Assembly: GCA_963746805.1 (NCBI GenBank)
Contig: CAVVCQ010000008.1
Coordinates: 310,001 to 374,000, forward strand
DNA from: DATHTC01 sp963746805
GTDB lineage: Bacteria; Actinomycetota; Thermoleophilia; Gaiellales; Gaiellaceae
Length of the DNA stretch: 64,000 nucleotides
Reading direction: 5' to 3'
The stretch's first letter is position 1, and the number at the start of each line of letters is the position of its first letter. A model generated the notes under the pieces. It was not told where the DNA came from and searched no databases. It saw only the letters and a list, made by a program, of their open reading frames with translations. Position numbers and translations under genes: made by a program. Positions 1-8,781 of this stretch are shown one piece after another.

Positions 1-137
1 TCCGGGGTCGCCCGCTCACCGAGGAGCGCCTCGGCGGGGCCGCCGGGCAGCGCCCGGATCCAGAAGAAGACGAGCAGCGACAGCCCGAGCAGGATCGGGA
101 CGAGCAGGAGCAGCCGACGGACGATGAACCGCAACAA
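1..137 (-). CDS. Peptide/nickel-type ABC transporter permease, N-terminal fragment
   Basis: Only the first ~45 codons lie in the window and the gene runs off the left edge. The translation is a basic start (RFIVRRLLLL), a hydrophobic helix (LVPILLGLSLLVFFWI), then RALPGGPAEALLGE. This is the usual opening of DppB/OppB-type inner-membrane permeases, where a first helix is followed by a PG-containing loop. Two adjacent TTG codons (137 or 134) are the likely starts; I see no strong ribosome site. It lies 47 bases downstream of a family-5 substrate-binding lipoprotein on the same strand, so the two probably form one peptide or opine importer operon. Family is inferred from this short N-terminus and position. 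Confidence 0.6.
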   Translation of the reverse strand, partial: MLRFIVRRLLLLVPILLGLSLLVFFWIRALPGGPAEALLGERATP

Positions 138-184
138 TTCAGGTTCTCGTCCGTCGGCGTTCCTGCTTCAGCTCGTTCCTACTC

Positions 185-1885
185 CTACTGCTGGATGGTC
201 ACCGGAGCGAACGACTCGAGCGAGACGGGGCTCGGCTCGTAGCCGCTCACGTTCGCCGCGAAGGCGAGCGCCGGCTTCGTGTGGACGTAGGGGACGCCCG
301 GAAGGAACTCCATGATCTTCCGGTTCGCCTCCTGGTAGGCCTGCTCGCGGGCCTCGAGGTCGGTCTCGGTCTCCGCATCCGCAAGCGACGTGTGGATGTC
401 CTGGTTCGTGAAGCCCCAGGCCTTCTGCGGGTTCTGGAAGAACGTGCCGACGAAGTTGTCCGGGTCACCGTAGTCGCCCGTCCAGCCCAGGAGGTAGACC
501 TGGGCGTTGCCCTCGTCGACGTTGCCGAGGTAGTCCGGGCTCCACGGCGCCGTCTTCGGCGTCACCTTGAACCCGGACTGCTCCAGGCTCTGGCGGAACG
601 CCTCGAAGTTGCGCTTCGGATCCGGCATGTACGGCCGGGAGACGTCGCTCGGGTACCAGAACTCGATCGGCACCGGCAGCGTCAGCCCCGCCTCCTGGAG
701 GAGCTGCTTCGACTTCTCCGGGTCGAACTCGTACTCGGTCACGTCGTCGGCGTAGCCGGTGACCTCCGGCGGCATGAACTCCTTCGCCACCTCACCGCGG
801 CCGCCGTAGAAGTTGTCCACGACCTCCTGGCGGTTCAGGCCGTGGGCGATCGCCTGACGGACCTTCGGGTTGTCGAGCGGCTTCTTCGCCTGGTTGAACC
901 CGACGTAGCCGACGTTGAACGCCGGGCGGTCGAGGACCTGCAGGTTGTCGTCACCCTCGATCGCCTCGATGTCCTGCGGCTCCACGAGGTCGTAGCCCTG
1001 GATCTCGCCGGTCTGGAGCGCCTGGAGACGCGCCGCGTTGTCCGGGATCGGGCGGAAGATGACCTTGTCGAGCTTGGCCTTGTCGCCCCAGTAGTCGTCG
1101 TTGCGGGCGATCGTGAGGCGGTCGCCGCGGGTCCACGACTCGAACTTGAACGGCCCTGTGCCGATCGGGTGCTCGGTGCCGAACGACCCGGTCGGGCGGA
1201 ACACGCCCTCGTCGTCGACGGTGCCCTCGTTGGCGCCGAACTCCTCGAGCGCCTTCGGGCTCGCCATCGCGAACGCCGTCAGCGAGAGGGCTCCGAGAAT
1301 CGCCGAGGACGGCTTCGTCAGCTTGAGCTCGACCGTGCCCTCGTCGACGGCGGTGCAGCTCTCGTAGTAGCTGTCCGCGGGTGCGCCGCTCTCGGGATCG
1401 GTCTTGGCGAAGCCGCCGAAGACGGTCTGCCAGTAGTACGAGGCGCTCGGGTTCTGGAACGAGCCCTCGAAGTTGAACCAGCGGTCGAAGTTGACGCAGG
1501 CAGCCTCGGCGTTGAAGGGCTCGCCGTCGTGGAACGTGACGCCCTCCTGCAGCTCGAAGGTGTACGTCAGCCCGTCGTCGCTGATCTCCCAGCTCTTGGC
1601 AAGGCCGGGCTCGAGCTCGGTCGTGCCGGGCTTGAGCGAGACGAGCGTCTCGAAGATCTGGTCGATGACGCGCAGCGACTCGCCATCCGACACGAGCGCT
1701 CCGTCGAGCACGACGGGATCGGATGCGGTGCCGAAGACGAGCGTGCCACCGCTGGCACCCTCCTCGGACGTGCCGGTCGCGGCGCCGGAGCCCTCCTCGT
1801 CATCGTCACCACCGCACCCGGCTGCAGCGAGCGCGAGCGCGAGCATGGCTATGAGTAGAAGGACGCGGTACGGCGTTACCCTCAC
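185..1885 (-). CDS. ABC transporter substrate-binding lipoprotein, family 5 (DppA/OppA-like)
   Basis: This 566-residue protein begins with a signal peptide and lipobox (LALAAAGC, Cys at about residue 24) followed by an acidic linker, so it is probably a lipid-anchored extracytoplasmic binding protein. The body has hallmarks of SBP_bac_5: GLTYTFELQEGVTFHDGEPF near residues 110-130, HPIGTGPFKFESW near 240, and NPKVRQAIAHGLNRQEV near 340. Length is normal for the family. The GTG start is fixed by AAGGAGA seven bases upstream. The following gene on the strand is a DppB-like permease. The ligand (oligopeptide, nickel or opine) cannot be told from sequence. Confidence 0.93.
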   Translation of the reverse strand: MRVTPYRVLLLIAMLALALAAAGCGGDDDEEGSGAATGTSEEGASGGTLVFGTASDPVVLDGALVSDGESLRVIDQIFETLVSLKPGTTELEPGLAKSWEISDDGLTYTFELQEGVTFHDGEPFNAEAACVNFDRWFNFEGSFQNPSASYYWQTVFGGFAKTDPESGAPADSYYESCTAVDEGTVELKLTKPSSAILGALSLTAFAMASPKALEEFGANEGTVDDEGVFRPTGSFGTEHPIGTGPFKFESWTRGDRLTIARNDDYWGDKAKLDKVIFRPIPDNAARLQALQTGEIQGYDLVEPQDIEAIEGDDNLQVLDRPAFNVGYVGFNQAKKPLDNPKVRQAIAHGLNRQEVVDNFYGGRGEVAKEFMPPEVTGYADDVTEYEFDPEKSKQLLQEAGLTLPVPIEFWYPSDVSRPYMPDPKRNFEAFRQSLEQSGFKVTPKTAPWSPDYLGNVDEGNAQVYLLGWTGDYGDPDNFVGTFFQNPQKAWGFTNQDIHTSLADAETETDLEAREQAYQEANRKIMEFLPGVPYVHTKPALAFAANVSGYEPSPVSLESFAPVTIQQ

Positions 1886-1992
1886 GTGGGTCTCCTTTCG
1901 AACGGCGGCGTGGGGAACGTGCGCAGGGGGGCAAGTATCGAGGACCGGTGCGCGGGCGGCAAGCGGGAGGTGTCCCCGTAACGCGGAATGAA

Positions 1993-2023
1993 CACGAAGG
2001 GCGGCACCTGGCCGCCCTTCGTG
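1993..2023. terminator. Bidirectional hairpin terminator
   Basis: A perfect 13-base-pair stem (CACGAAGGGCGGC with its complement) encloses the loop ACCTG. It sits 19 bases past the sigma factor stop codon and upstream of the substrate-binding-protein promoter region. No T run follows, so termination efficiency is inferred from stem strength. Confidence 0.7.
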
Positions 2024-2042
2024 GAACCGGTTTCGCGGCGCG

Positions 2043-3138
2043 CTACGCGGCCGAGAGCGAGATCATGTCGCGCAGCGCGGCGAGCCTGGCGAGCGCCTGG
2101 CCCTCGAGCTGACGGACCCGCTCGCGGGTCAGATCGAGCTCGTTGCCGATCGCCTCGAGCGTCCACGGCTCGCCGTCGAACCCGAAGCGGAGCTCGAGGA
2201 TCCGCCGCTCACGCTCGGGGAGCGCGTCGAGCGCCTTGCGGACGCCCTGCCGGCGGAGCGACTCCTCGGCCTCGTCGAACGGGTCGGCTGCCTCGCGGTC
2301 GGCGAAGAGGTCGCCGAGCTCGCCCTCGTCGTCCGCGCCGACCGTCTGGTTCAGCGAGACCGACGCGTGGGCGGCGCCCATCGCCTCCTCGACGTGCTGG
2401 ATCGGCAGGCCGGTGGCCTCCGCGAGCTCCTGCTTCGTCGCCTCGCGGCCGAGCTCGACCTCGAGGCGCCGCGCCGCCCGCGACAGCTTCTGCTGGCGCT
2501 CGACGACGTGGACGGGAACGCGGATCGTCCGCGCGTGGTTCGCGACGGCGCGCTGCACGGACTGGCGGATCCACCACGTGGCGTACGTGGAGAACTTGAA
2601 GCCGCGGCGCCAGTCGAACTTCTCGACCGCGCGGTTCAGGCCGAGCGTGCCCTCCTGGATCAGGTCGAGGAACGGCACGCCGAGGCCGCGGTAGCCCTTC
2701 GCGATCGAGACGACGAGCCGGAGGTTCGACTCGATCATCCGCCGCTTGGCACGCTCGTCGCCGCGCTCGATCGCCTTCGCGAGCACGACTTCCTCGTGCG
2801 GCGGTGAGGAGCTTGTGGCGCCCGACGTCGGCCAGGAACAGCTGCAGGCTGTCGCCCGCGCCGCTCGGCCCGGCGCTCGGCTCGAGGTTGAGCACCTCGG
2901 CCGGCTTCTCCTCCTCGTCCTTGGGGGCGACGGCTTCGCCCGCCTTGACCTCGCGGAACTCGAGCCCGAGCCGCTCCAGCTCGTGCTTCAGCTCCTCGAG
3001 CTCGACATCGGACAGCTCGTGCTCGAGCGCGACGGCCTCGAGCACGGTCGCCTCCACGAACCCCCGCTCCTCGGAAGCCTCCACGAGGGCTCGGACGTGC
3101 TCCGTTTCCAACAGCTCCTGCAACTGGTTCTGCGTCAA
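2043..3138 (-). CDS. RNA polymerase sigma-70 factor, primary-type (frameshifted)
   Basis: The N-terminal part (TTG start at 3138) is an acidic helical segment resembling region 1.1. The downstream part has region 2 (GTLGLNRAVEKFDW, FKFSTYATWWIRQS), region 3 and the region 4 helix-turn-helix (DLTRERVRQLE), as in group 1/2 sigma factors. The two parts lie in different frames: one extra base near 2796 separates TAA from EEVVLAKAIE, and removing it restores a continuous protein of about 364 residues. Conservation is intact on both sides, so an assembly error or very recent mutation is more likely than old decay. The gene lacks the long acidic region of large actinobacterial primary sigmas, so group 1 versus group 2 is undecided. 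Confidence 0.88.
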
Positions 3139-3279
3139 GAAGCCCTACGTCCTTTCAGTGCTACGTCGGCGGGAAACAAACTTTCGCACTCTAGGCAGAT
3201 GGAACCGGTGTTGCCAGGGGGAACCGTCACACCGTGGGCGGACGGCGTCGTACCAAGGCGAACGAGCGTCCGCCGTGGG

Positions 3280-5590
3280 TTATTCCGCGGCGGCAGCCTG
3301 TGCGGCCTGCGCGCGTGATGCCGGAAACTCGAACTCGACCTTGCCCTCGGGCGTTAGGACGAGACGCGCCCGGAAAGGTTTGCCCGCGCGCGAGCGGAAG
3401 CCCGACAGCACCTCCCGCGTCTTGCCCTCCTCGATCAGCTGGCGCGCGAGCTCGGGCGTGAGCGTGCGGCCCGCGACGCGCTTCCAGATGACGAAGCCGC
3501 AGCCCGTCTCCTCGCGGCTCTTCCAGCTCGTGCAGCCGAACGCGCGGGAGTTCTCGCGGATGATCTCGCCGGTCTGCTGGCCGCAGCGCGGGCACAGCCC
3601 GAGCTCGGCGCGCTCGGGGCGCAACTTCTCCTTGTCGAGCGCGGCGATCTCCTCCACGGTCTGCTTCGCGAAGGCGGCGATGTCGGAGATGAACGCGCTC
3701 CGGTCGCCGCGGCCGTGCTCGATGTCGGTGAGCCGCTTCTCCCAGTCGCCGGTCAGCTCGGGCGAGGTGAGCTTGTTCTCCTCGAGCATCGTGATCACCT
3801 GGAGCCCCTTCGGGGTGGCGATCAGCTCGCGCCCGACGCGCTCGACGTACTCGCGGCGCAGCAGCGTCTCGATGATCTCGGCGCGCGTGGCCGGGGTGCC
3901 GAGGCCCGACTCCTTCATCGCCTCGCGGAGCTCGTCGTCGTCGATCAGCCGGCCGGCGGTCTCCATCGCGGAGAGGAGCGTCGCCTCGGAGTAGCGCGGC
4001 GGCGGCTTCGTCTCCTTCGCCTCCGTCTCGGCCGTGACGCAGCGCACGGTGTCGCCCTGCTCGACCTTCGGCAGCTCGACGCCCTCGCCCTCGCCTTCCT
4101 CGTCCTGCTTCGCGGCCTCGGGCTCGTCGCGCTCGTAGACGGCACGCCAGCCGGCCTCGAGCGTGACCTTCCCGCGCGTGCGGAAGCGCTCGCCCTCGAC
4201 CTCGGTGACGATCGTCGTGCGCTCGTAGCGGGCGGGCGGGTGGAAGATGGCGAGGAACCGGCGCGCGATCAGGTCGAAGATGCGGCGCTCGTCCGGCGTG
4301 AACGCGTCGACGTGGTGGTCGATCTCCGTCGGGATGATCGCGTGGTGATCCGTCGACCTTGGCGTCGTTGACGACGCGCCCGAGCGGGAGGCGCTCGAGC
4401 CGCATCACGTACTGCGCGCCCTGCGCGTACTCGCGGATCGGCTTCAGCGAGGCGGCGACCGTCTTCAGCTGCGGGACGAGGTCGCCGGAGAGGTAGCGGG
4501 AGCTCGTGCGCGGGTAGGTGATCGCCTTCTTGCTCTCGTAGAGCGACTGCGCGGCCTGGAGCGTGCGACGCGCGGAGAAGCCGAAGCGGCGGTTGGCGTC
4601 GCGCTGGAGCGAGGTCAGGTCGTAGAGGAGCGGCGCGCTCTCGTTCTGCTGCTTGCGCTCGACCGAGGCGACGGTGCCGTCCTTCCCCTTGACCTTCTCG
4701 GCGATCGTGGTCGCCTGCTCGCCGTCCCACACGCGCGTCTCGTCCTCGTGGAACCAGAGGCCGGCGTAGCGCGGGTCGAAGCTCGCGTGGACGAGCCAGT
4801 ACGGCTTCGGGACGAAGGCCTGGATCTCGCGCTCGCGCTTCACGATCAGGGCGAGCGTCGGCGTCTGCACCCGGCCGAGCGAGACGACGCCGCCGACCCA
4901 GGCGCGGCCGCGGATCGTCGCTGCGCGCGTCGCGTTCATGCCGACGAGCCAGTCGGCCTCGGAGCGGGAGCGGGCGGCCGCCTCGAGCGGCGCCATCTGC
5001 GTCCCGGGGCGCAGCTTCTCGAAGCCCTCGCGGATCGCCTGCTTCGTCATCGACGAGATCCACAGCCGTTCGACGGGCTTGGGCGCGTCGTCGCTCGTGG
5101 GCGACGTGCCGAAGACCGCCTCGTAGACGTACGCGAAGATGAGCTCGCCCTCGCGCCCGGCGTCGCACGCGTTCACGACGTGGTCGATGTCGTCCCGCTT
5201 GAGCAACTTCTCGATCAGGCGCAGCTGCTTCTTCGCGTTCGCGTCGCGCGGCTGCAGCGTGAACGTCTCCGGAACGATCGGGAGGTCGGCCATGCGCCAC
5301 TTCTTGAAGCGCTCGTCGTACGCCTCGGGCTCGACGAGCTCGACGAGGTGGCCGACGGCCCACGTGATCACGTACTCGTCGCCCTCGAGGAAGACGGTCT
5401 CGATCTTGCGGCCGCGCGCGGGCTTCTCCTCCGCCTCGGGGGCCGCGGTGTCGCCGTCGCCCTCGGCGGCCTTCTTCGTGCTCCGCTTCGTGAGCTCCTC
5501 GAGCTTGCGGCGCGTGAAGGTGCCCGGCAGCGCCTCGGCGAGGTCGCGGCCGACGGAGGGCTTCTCGGCGATGATCAGCGTCTTGGCCAT
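3280..5590 (-). CDS. topB: DNA topoisomerase III (TopB-like type IA), frameshifted
   Basis: Type IA topoisomerase that cuts and passes single DNA strands. The ATG at 5590 begins MAKTLIIAEKPSVGRDLAEA, the Toprim signature of TopB. ACDAGREGELIF (Toprim acidic motif) follows, then GRVQTPTLALIV and AITYPRTSSRYL with the active-site Tyr. The C-terminal part has ESGLGTPATRAEIIETL and a zinc-ribbon-like segment (LCPRCGQQ, then FGCTSWK). One extra base near 4357 interrupts the frame between NDAKV and TDHHAIIPTEID; corrected length is about 769 residues, normal for a TopB with a C-terminal ribbon. An insert rich in charged residues (about 30-65) splits the Toprim start. It is divergent from the acyltransferase gene. 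Confidence 0.9.
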
Positions 5591-5656
5591 GGACAGACGG
5601 TAGCGAAGCCGATGTTCGGCCACGCGGCGCCGTTCCCTCTCGTAGGCTGCCGACCC

Positions 5657-6280
5657 GTGGCCGCACCGCGCCCGTCGCCGGTCTACTTCCTCGTCGCCCT
5701 CCTGAGCTGGCCGATCGTGCGCCTCCTGTTCCGGCTGCGCTGGCGCGGCCTCGAGCACGTGCCGCGCGAGGGCGGCGCCGTGCTGGCCGCGAACCACAAC
5801 TCGAACTTCGACCCGTGGCCGCTCGGGCTGCCGCTCTTCCCGCGGCGCTTCCTCCGCTTCATGGGCAAGTCGGAGCTGTTCTGGTTCCCGCTCGGCGTGT
5901 TCATCCGCGCGGGCGGGGCCTTCAAGGTGCGCCGCGGCGAGGCCGACACGGAGGCGATCGACACGGCCGTGTCCCTCGTGCGGGACGGCCACCTCGTGGT
6001 GATGTTCCCGGAGGGCACGCGGCGGATGAAGGGCCTCCGCAAGAAGCACGATGCGCGGTGGCACACGGGCGCGGCCCGGATCGCGCTCGAGGCCGGGGTG
6101 CCGCTCGTGCCCGCGGCGATCGCCGGCACGGACCGGATCGCACGGCTCGCGCCGCTGCGCGTCGTCTACGGGACGCCGATCGCACTCGACGATCTGCGCG
6201 ACCGGGCCGCGAAGGACGCCGCGGCCGAGGCGACCGACCGGCTGCGCGCCGAGATCGAGCGCCTGGAGGCGACGCTCTGA
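5657..6280 (+). CDS. 1-acyl-sn-glycerol-3-phosphate acyltransferase family protein
   Basis: PlsC-family acyltransferase of 207 residues, expected to acylate lysophosphatidate or a related lipid at the membrane. It has an N-terminal hydrophobic helix (YFLVALLSWPIVRLLF), the catalytic NHxxxxD motif (NHNSNFD, about residue 48) and the substrate-binding FPEGTR motif (about residue 118). The GTG start gives a protein of usual length. Its stop codon overlaps the start of the next gene by four bases (CTGA), so the two are probably translationally coupled. The exact acceptor substrate is not evident. Confidence 0.88.
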   Translation: MAAPRPSPVYFLVALLSWPIVRLLFRLRWRGLEHVPREGGAVLAANHNSNFDPWPLGLPLFPRRFLRFMGKSELFWFPLGVFIRAGGAFKVRRGEADTEAIDTAVSLVRDGHLVVMFPEGTRRMKGLRKKHDARWHTGAARIALEAGVPLVPAAIAGTDRIARLAPLRVVYGTPIALDDLRDRAAKDAAAEATDRLRAEIERLEATL

Positions 6281-7110
6281 GCGCGCCTCCGCTGCTCGTC
6301 GTCGACGGCGACTCGCTCGCGCACCGGGCCTTCCACGCACTGCCCTCGTCCATCCGCGACGGCGCCGGGCGGCCCGCGAACATGATCGTCGGCTTCGGGA
6401 ACATGCTCGTGACCGTGTGGGAGTCGATGCAGCCGCGCGCGACGGTCGTCGGCTTCGACACGCTCACCGTGCCGACCTACCGCCACGAGGCGTTCGCGGC
6501 CTATCAGTCGGGCCGCGAGTTCCCGCCGGAGCTGACGGAGCAGCTCGACCGCCTGCCGGACCTCGTCGGCGCGATGGGCTTCGCCTGGGGGAAGGCGCCG
6601 GGCTACGAGGCCGACGACTTCCTCGGCGCGGCAGTGGCCTCGGAGGAGGCCGCGGGCGGGGAGGCGATCGTGCTCACGTCCGACCGGGACATGTTCCAGC
6701 TGGTCAGCGAGCGGACGACCGTCCTCCAGCCGACGAAGGGCGTGTCGGAGATGACGCGCGTCGGCCCGGCCGAGGTGCGCGAGCGCTACGACGTCGAGCC
6801 CGAGCAGGTGCCGGACTTCATCGCGCTCCGCGGCGACCCGTCCGACCGGCTCCCGGGCGCGCGCGGCGTCGGCCCGAAGAAGGCGGCCGACGTGCTCCGC
6901 CAGTACGGCACGCTCGAGGCGGCCCTCGAGGCGGGCCGGTTCGCGTCCGAGGCGGAGGACTTGCGGCTCTTCCGGCGAATCGCGACCGTGGACGCCTCCG
7001 CCCCGCTTCCTCCCCTCACAGACCAGACCCCCACGTGGTCGGAGGCGTCCTCTCTCCTGCGGGACTGGGGCATCGGTCGCCTCGCCGACAGGCTCGCCGC
7101 GCTCGCGTAG
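6277..7110 (+). CDS. Stand-alone 5'-3' exonuclease (Pol I N-domain/FEN family)
   Basis: 277 residues matching the 5'-nuclease domain of DNA polymerase I without any polymerase domain. Visible motifs are LLVVDGDSLAHRAFHA at the N-terminus (metal-binding Asp), YEADDFLGAA (acidic cluster), TSDRDMFQLV, and the helix-hairpin-helix RGDPSDRLPGARGVGPKKAA. The start is unusual: no ATG, GTG or TTG lies upstream of the essential DGDSLAHR motif in this frame after the previous stop, so a CTG overlapping that stop (CTGA) is the best candidate. The stop overlaps the next start by one base. Likely role: RNA-primer or flap removal or repair. Confidence 0.85.
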   Translation: MSAPPLLVVDGDSLAHRAFHALPSSIRDGAGRPANMIVGFGNMLVTVWESMQPRATVVGFDTLTVPTYRHEAFAAYQSGREFPPELTEQLDRLPDLVGAMGFAWGKAPGYEADDFLGAAVASEEAAGGEAIVLTSDRDMFQLVSERTTVLQPTKGVSEMTRVGPAEVRERYDVEPEQVPDFIALRGDPSDRLPGARGVGPKKAADVLRQYGTLEAALEAGRFASEAEDLRLFRRIATVDASAPLPPLTDQTPTWSEASSLLRDWGIGRLADRLAALA

Positions 7111-7961
7111 TGGAGGCACTGAGCCACGGCGCGTTCGCGCGCCTGCATCCGACGTGGCACCACCCCGAGCGTCCGGAGCGGATGACCGTGCTCCTCGACG
7201 CGCTCCCGGGCTGGAAGGAGTCGACGCGGGTCGCCACGGCCGCGGAGCTCGAGCGCTGCCATACCCCGGAGCACGTCGCCGCGATCCGCGCGATCACGCA
7301 GCCGACGTGGGTCGACTCCGACACGATCTGCTCGCGGACGAGCTGGGAGGCAGCCGTGCTCGCGGCGGGGGCGGCGATCGAGGCCGCCGAGACCGGCGCG
7401 TTCGCGCTCGTCCGGCCCCCGGGCCACCACGCGCTGCGGGACCGGCCGATGGGCTTCTGCCTGTTCGACAACGTCGTCGTCGCGGCGCGGCACATGCAGG
7501 CGGCGCTCGGGCTCGAGCGGATCGCGATCGTCGACTGGGACGTCCACCACGGGAACGGGACGCAAGCGCTCGTCGGCGACGACCCGAGCGTCCTCTTCGT
7601 CTCGCTGCACCAGTGGCCCTTCTACCCCGGCAGCGGCGGCCCCGACGAACAGGGCGAGACGCTGCTCAACGTGCCGCTGTCGGCCGGCGCGGGCGACCGG
7701 GAGTACCTGCAGGCGTTCACGGAGCTGATCGAGCCCCGGGTGGCGGCCTTCGAGCCCGAGCTGCTGCTCGTCTCGGCCGGCTTCGACGCGCACGTCGAGG
7801 ACCCGCTCGCGGACATGGCCGTCAGCGAGCGCGGGTTCCGCGAGATGGCGCGCCGCTGCGCAGCGATGGCCCCGCGCGTCGCGGCCGTGCTCGAAGGGGG
7901 CTACAACGTCTCGACGCTGCCGGGCCTCGTGGCGGCCGCGCTCGACGGGTTCTCGGAGTGA
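7110..7961 (+). CDS. Histone deacetylase/AcuC/AphA family hydrolase
   Basis: 283 residues of the zinc-dependent arginase/deacetylase fold. The catalytic His pair is seen in RPPGHHA (about residue 104), zinc ligands in DWDVHHGNGTQ (about 143) and SAGFDAHVEDP (about 225), and EGGYN near the C-terminus. In bacteria such enzymes deacetylate acetyl-CoA synthetase, acetylpolyamines or other small amides; which applies here is unknown. The GTG start overlaps the preceding exonuclease stop by one base, so it belongs to the plsC-like/exonuclease operon. Confidence 0.9.
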   Translation: MEALSHGAFARLHPTWHHPERPERMTVLLDALPGWKESTRVATAAELERCHTPEHVAAIRAITQPTWVDSDTICSRTSWEAAVLAAGAAIEAAETGAFALVRPPGHHALRDRPMGFCLFDNVVVAARHMQAALGLERIAIVDWDVHHGNGTQALVGDDPSVLFVSLHQWPFYPGSGGPDEQGETLLNVPLSAGAGDREYLQAFTELIEPRVAAFEPELLLVSAGFDAHVEDPLADMAVSERGFREMARRCAAMAPRVAAVLEGGYNVSTLPGLVAAALDGFSE

Positions 7962-7964
7962 GGA

Positions 7965-7989
7965 GAGACCGGCCCGCCAGGCCGGTCTC
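7965..7989 (+). terminator. Hairpin terminator after the deacetylase operon
   Basis: A perfect nine-base-pair inverted repeat (GAGACCGGC/GCCGGTCTC) with a seven-base loop begins four bases after the deacetylase stop codon. There is no clear U tract. Confidence 0.65.
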
Positions 7990-8062
7990 CCGATCCGTCT
8001 GCCACCGCGCTGGGGGAGCATCGGCCGGCCCCTGCTCGTCCTCATCGCCCACGGTGGGTGAT

Positions 8063-8088
8063 CGTCGTCCCTCGAACGAGGGACGACG
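8063..8088 (-). terminator. Hairpin terminator after the response regulator
   Basis: A perfect palindrome of 12-base arms (CGTCGTCCCTCG) with a two-base centre lies just past the response-regulator stop. With the hairpin at 7965-7989 it separates two convergent operons. Confidence 0.7.
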
Positions 8089-8091
8089 GGT

Positions 8092-8739
8092 TCAGGCCCG
8101 GGCGGCGGAGAGCGCCTGCAGGGCCTCGCCGCGCGAAGAGGCGCCGAGCTTGCGCAGGAGCGACTTCACGTGCGAGCGAACAGTGTGCTCGGAGATGTAG
8201 AGCCGCTTCGCGATCGCGTCGGTGCCGAGGTGCTCGTCGAGCAGGAGCAGCACCTCCACCTCGCGCGCCGAGAGCGTGCGCGCGATCTCGGGCGGAACGC
8301 CGTGCCGGCGCCCGCCGCCGCGCACCTGCTCCATGAGGCGCCGCGCGACTGCGCCGGAGAGCGCCGCCTCGCCCTGCGCCACGCCGCGGAGGAACTCGAC
8401 GATCCGTTCCGGCGGCTCGCTCTTCAGGAGGTAGCCGGCCGCGCCGCCCATGATCGCGCCGAGGAGGTTCTCCTCCGTCCCCGAGGCGGTGAGGACGACG
8501 ACCTCGCAGCCGGGGGCGGCGGCGCGCAGGCGAGGCAGAGCCGTCAGCCCGTCGAGCCCGGGCATGGAGAGGTCGAGGAGCACGAGGTCGGGCGTGAGCC
8601 GACGCGCCGCCTCGATCGCCTCGGCGCCGTCGGAGGCCTGGCCCACGACCGCGAAGTCGTCCTGCTCGAGCAGCGCGGCGAGCGCCTCCCGCGTCAGCGG
8701 GTGATCGTCGACGACGAGAACGCGCGGCCCGGGCTCCAC
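8092..8739 (-). CDS. NarL/FixJ-family response regulator
   Basis: A 215-residue two-domain regulator. The receiver domain has VLVVDDHPL (acidic pocket), DLVLLDLSMPG with the phospho-acceptor Asp, VVVLTAS and GYLLKSE with the conserved Lys. The C-terminal LuxR-type helix-turn-helix is LSAREVEVLLLLDEHLGTDA followed by KRLYISEHTVRSHVKSLLRK. I chose the GTG at 8739, which has GATGAGG five bases upstream, over an in-frame ATG at 8766. It is transcribed divergently from its presumed sensor kinase across a 42-base gap containing a perfect inverted repeat. Confidence 0.92.
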   Translation of the reverse strand: MEPGPRVLVVDDHPLTREALAALLEQDDFAVVGQASDGAEAIEAARRLTPDLVLLDLSMPGLDGLTALPRLRAAAPGCEVVVLTASGTEENLLGAIMGGAAGYLLKSEPPERIVEFLRGVAQGEAALSGAVARRLMEQVRGGGRRHGVPPEIARTLSAREVEVLLLLDEHLGTDAIAKRLYISEHTVRSHVKSLLRKLGASSRGEALQALSAARA

Positions 8740-8744
8740 GCAAG

Positions 8745-8776
8745 CCTCATCGGCAGCGGGACGCATGCCGATGAGG
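8745..8776. promoter_or_regulatory. Perfect inverted repeat between divergent regulator and kinase genes
   Basis: Arms CCTCATCGGCA (8745-8755) and TGCCGATGAGG (8766-8776) are exact complements around a 10-base spacer. Each arm also supplies the GATGAGG ribosome site of one divergent gene, so both transcripts carry the same leader sequence. It could be an operator for the response regulator or only a shared translation signal. Confidence 0.55.
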
Positions 8777-8781
8777 GGTTC

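Noticed and set aside
281..1858. Long open frames opposite real genes, for example on the plus strand against the binding protein, and 3227-6340
   Set aside because: Very high GC leaves few stops, so shadow frames are expected. Their products are Arg/Ala-rich without domains, and real family motifs lie in the opposite or neighbouring frame.
3139..3279. GGGCGGACG and CGTCCGCC pairing around 3235-3275 as a terminator for topB or sigma
   Set aside because: The loop is about 20 bases long and the stem imperfect. It is too weak to call next to the clear hairpins elsewhere.
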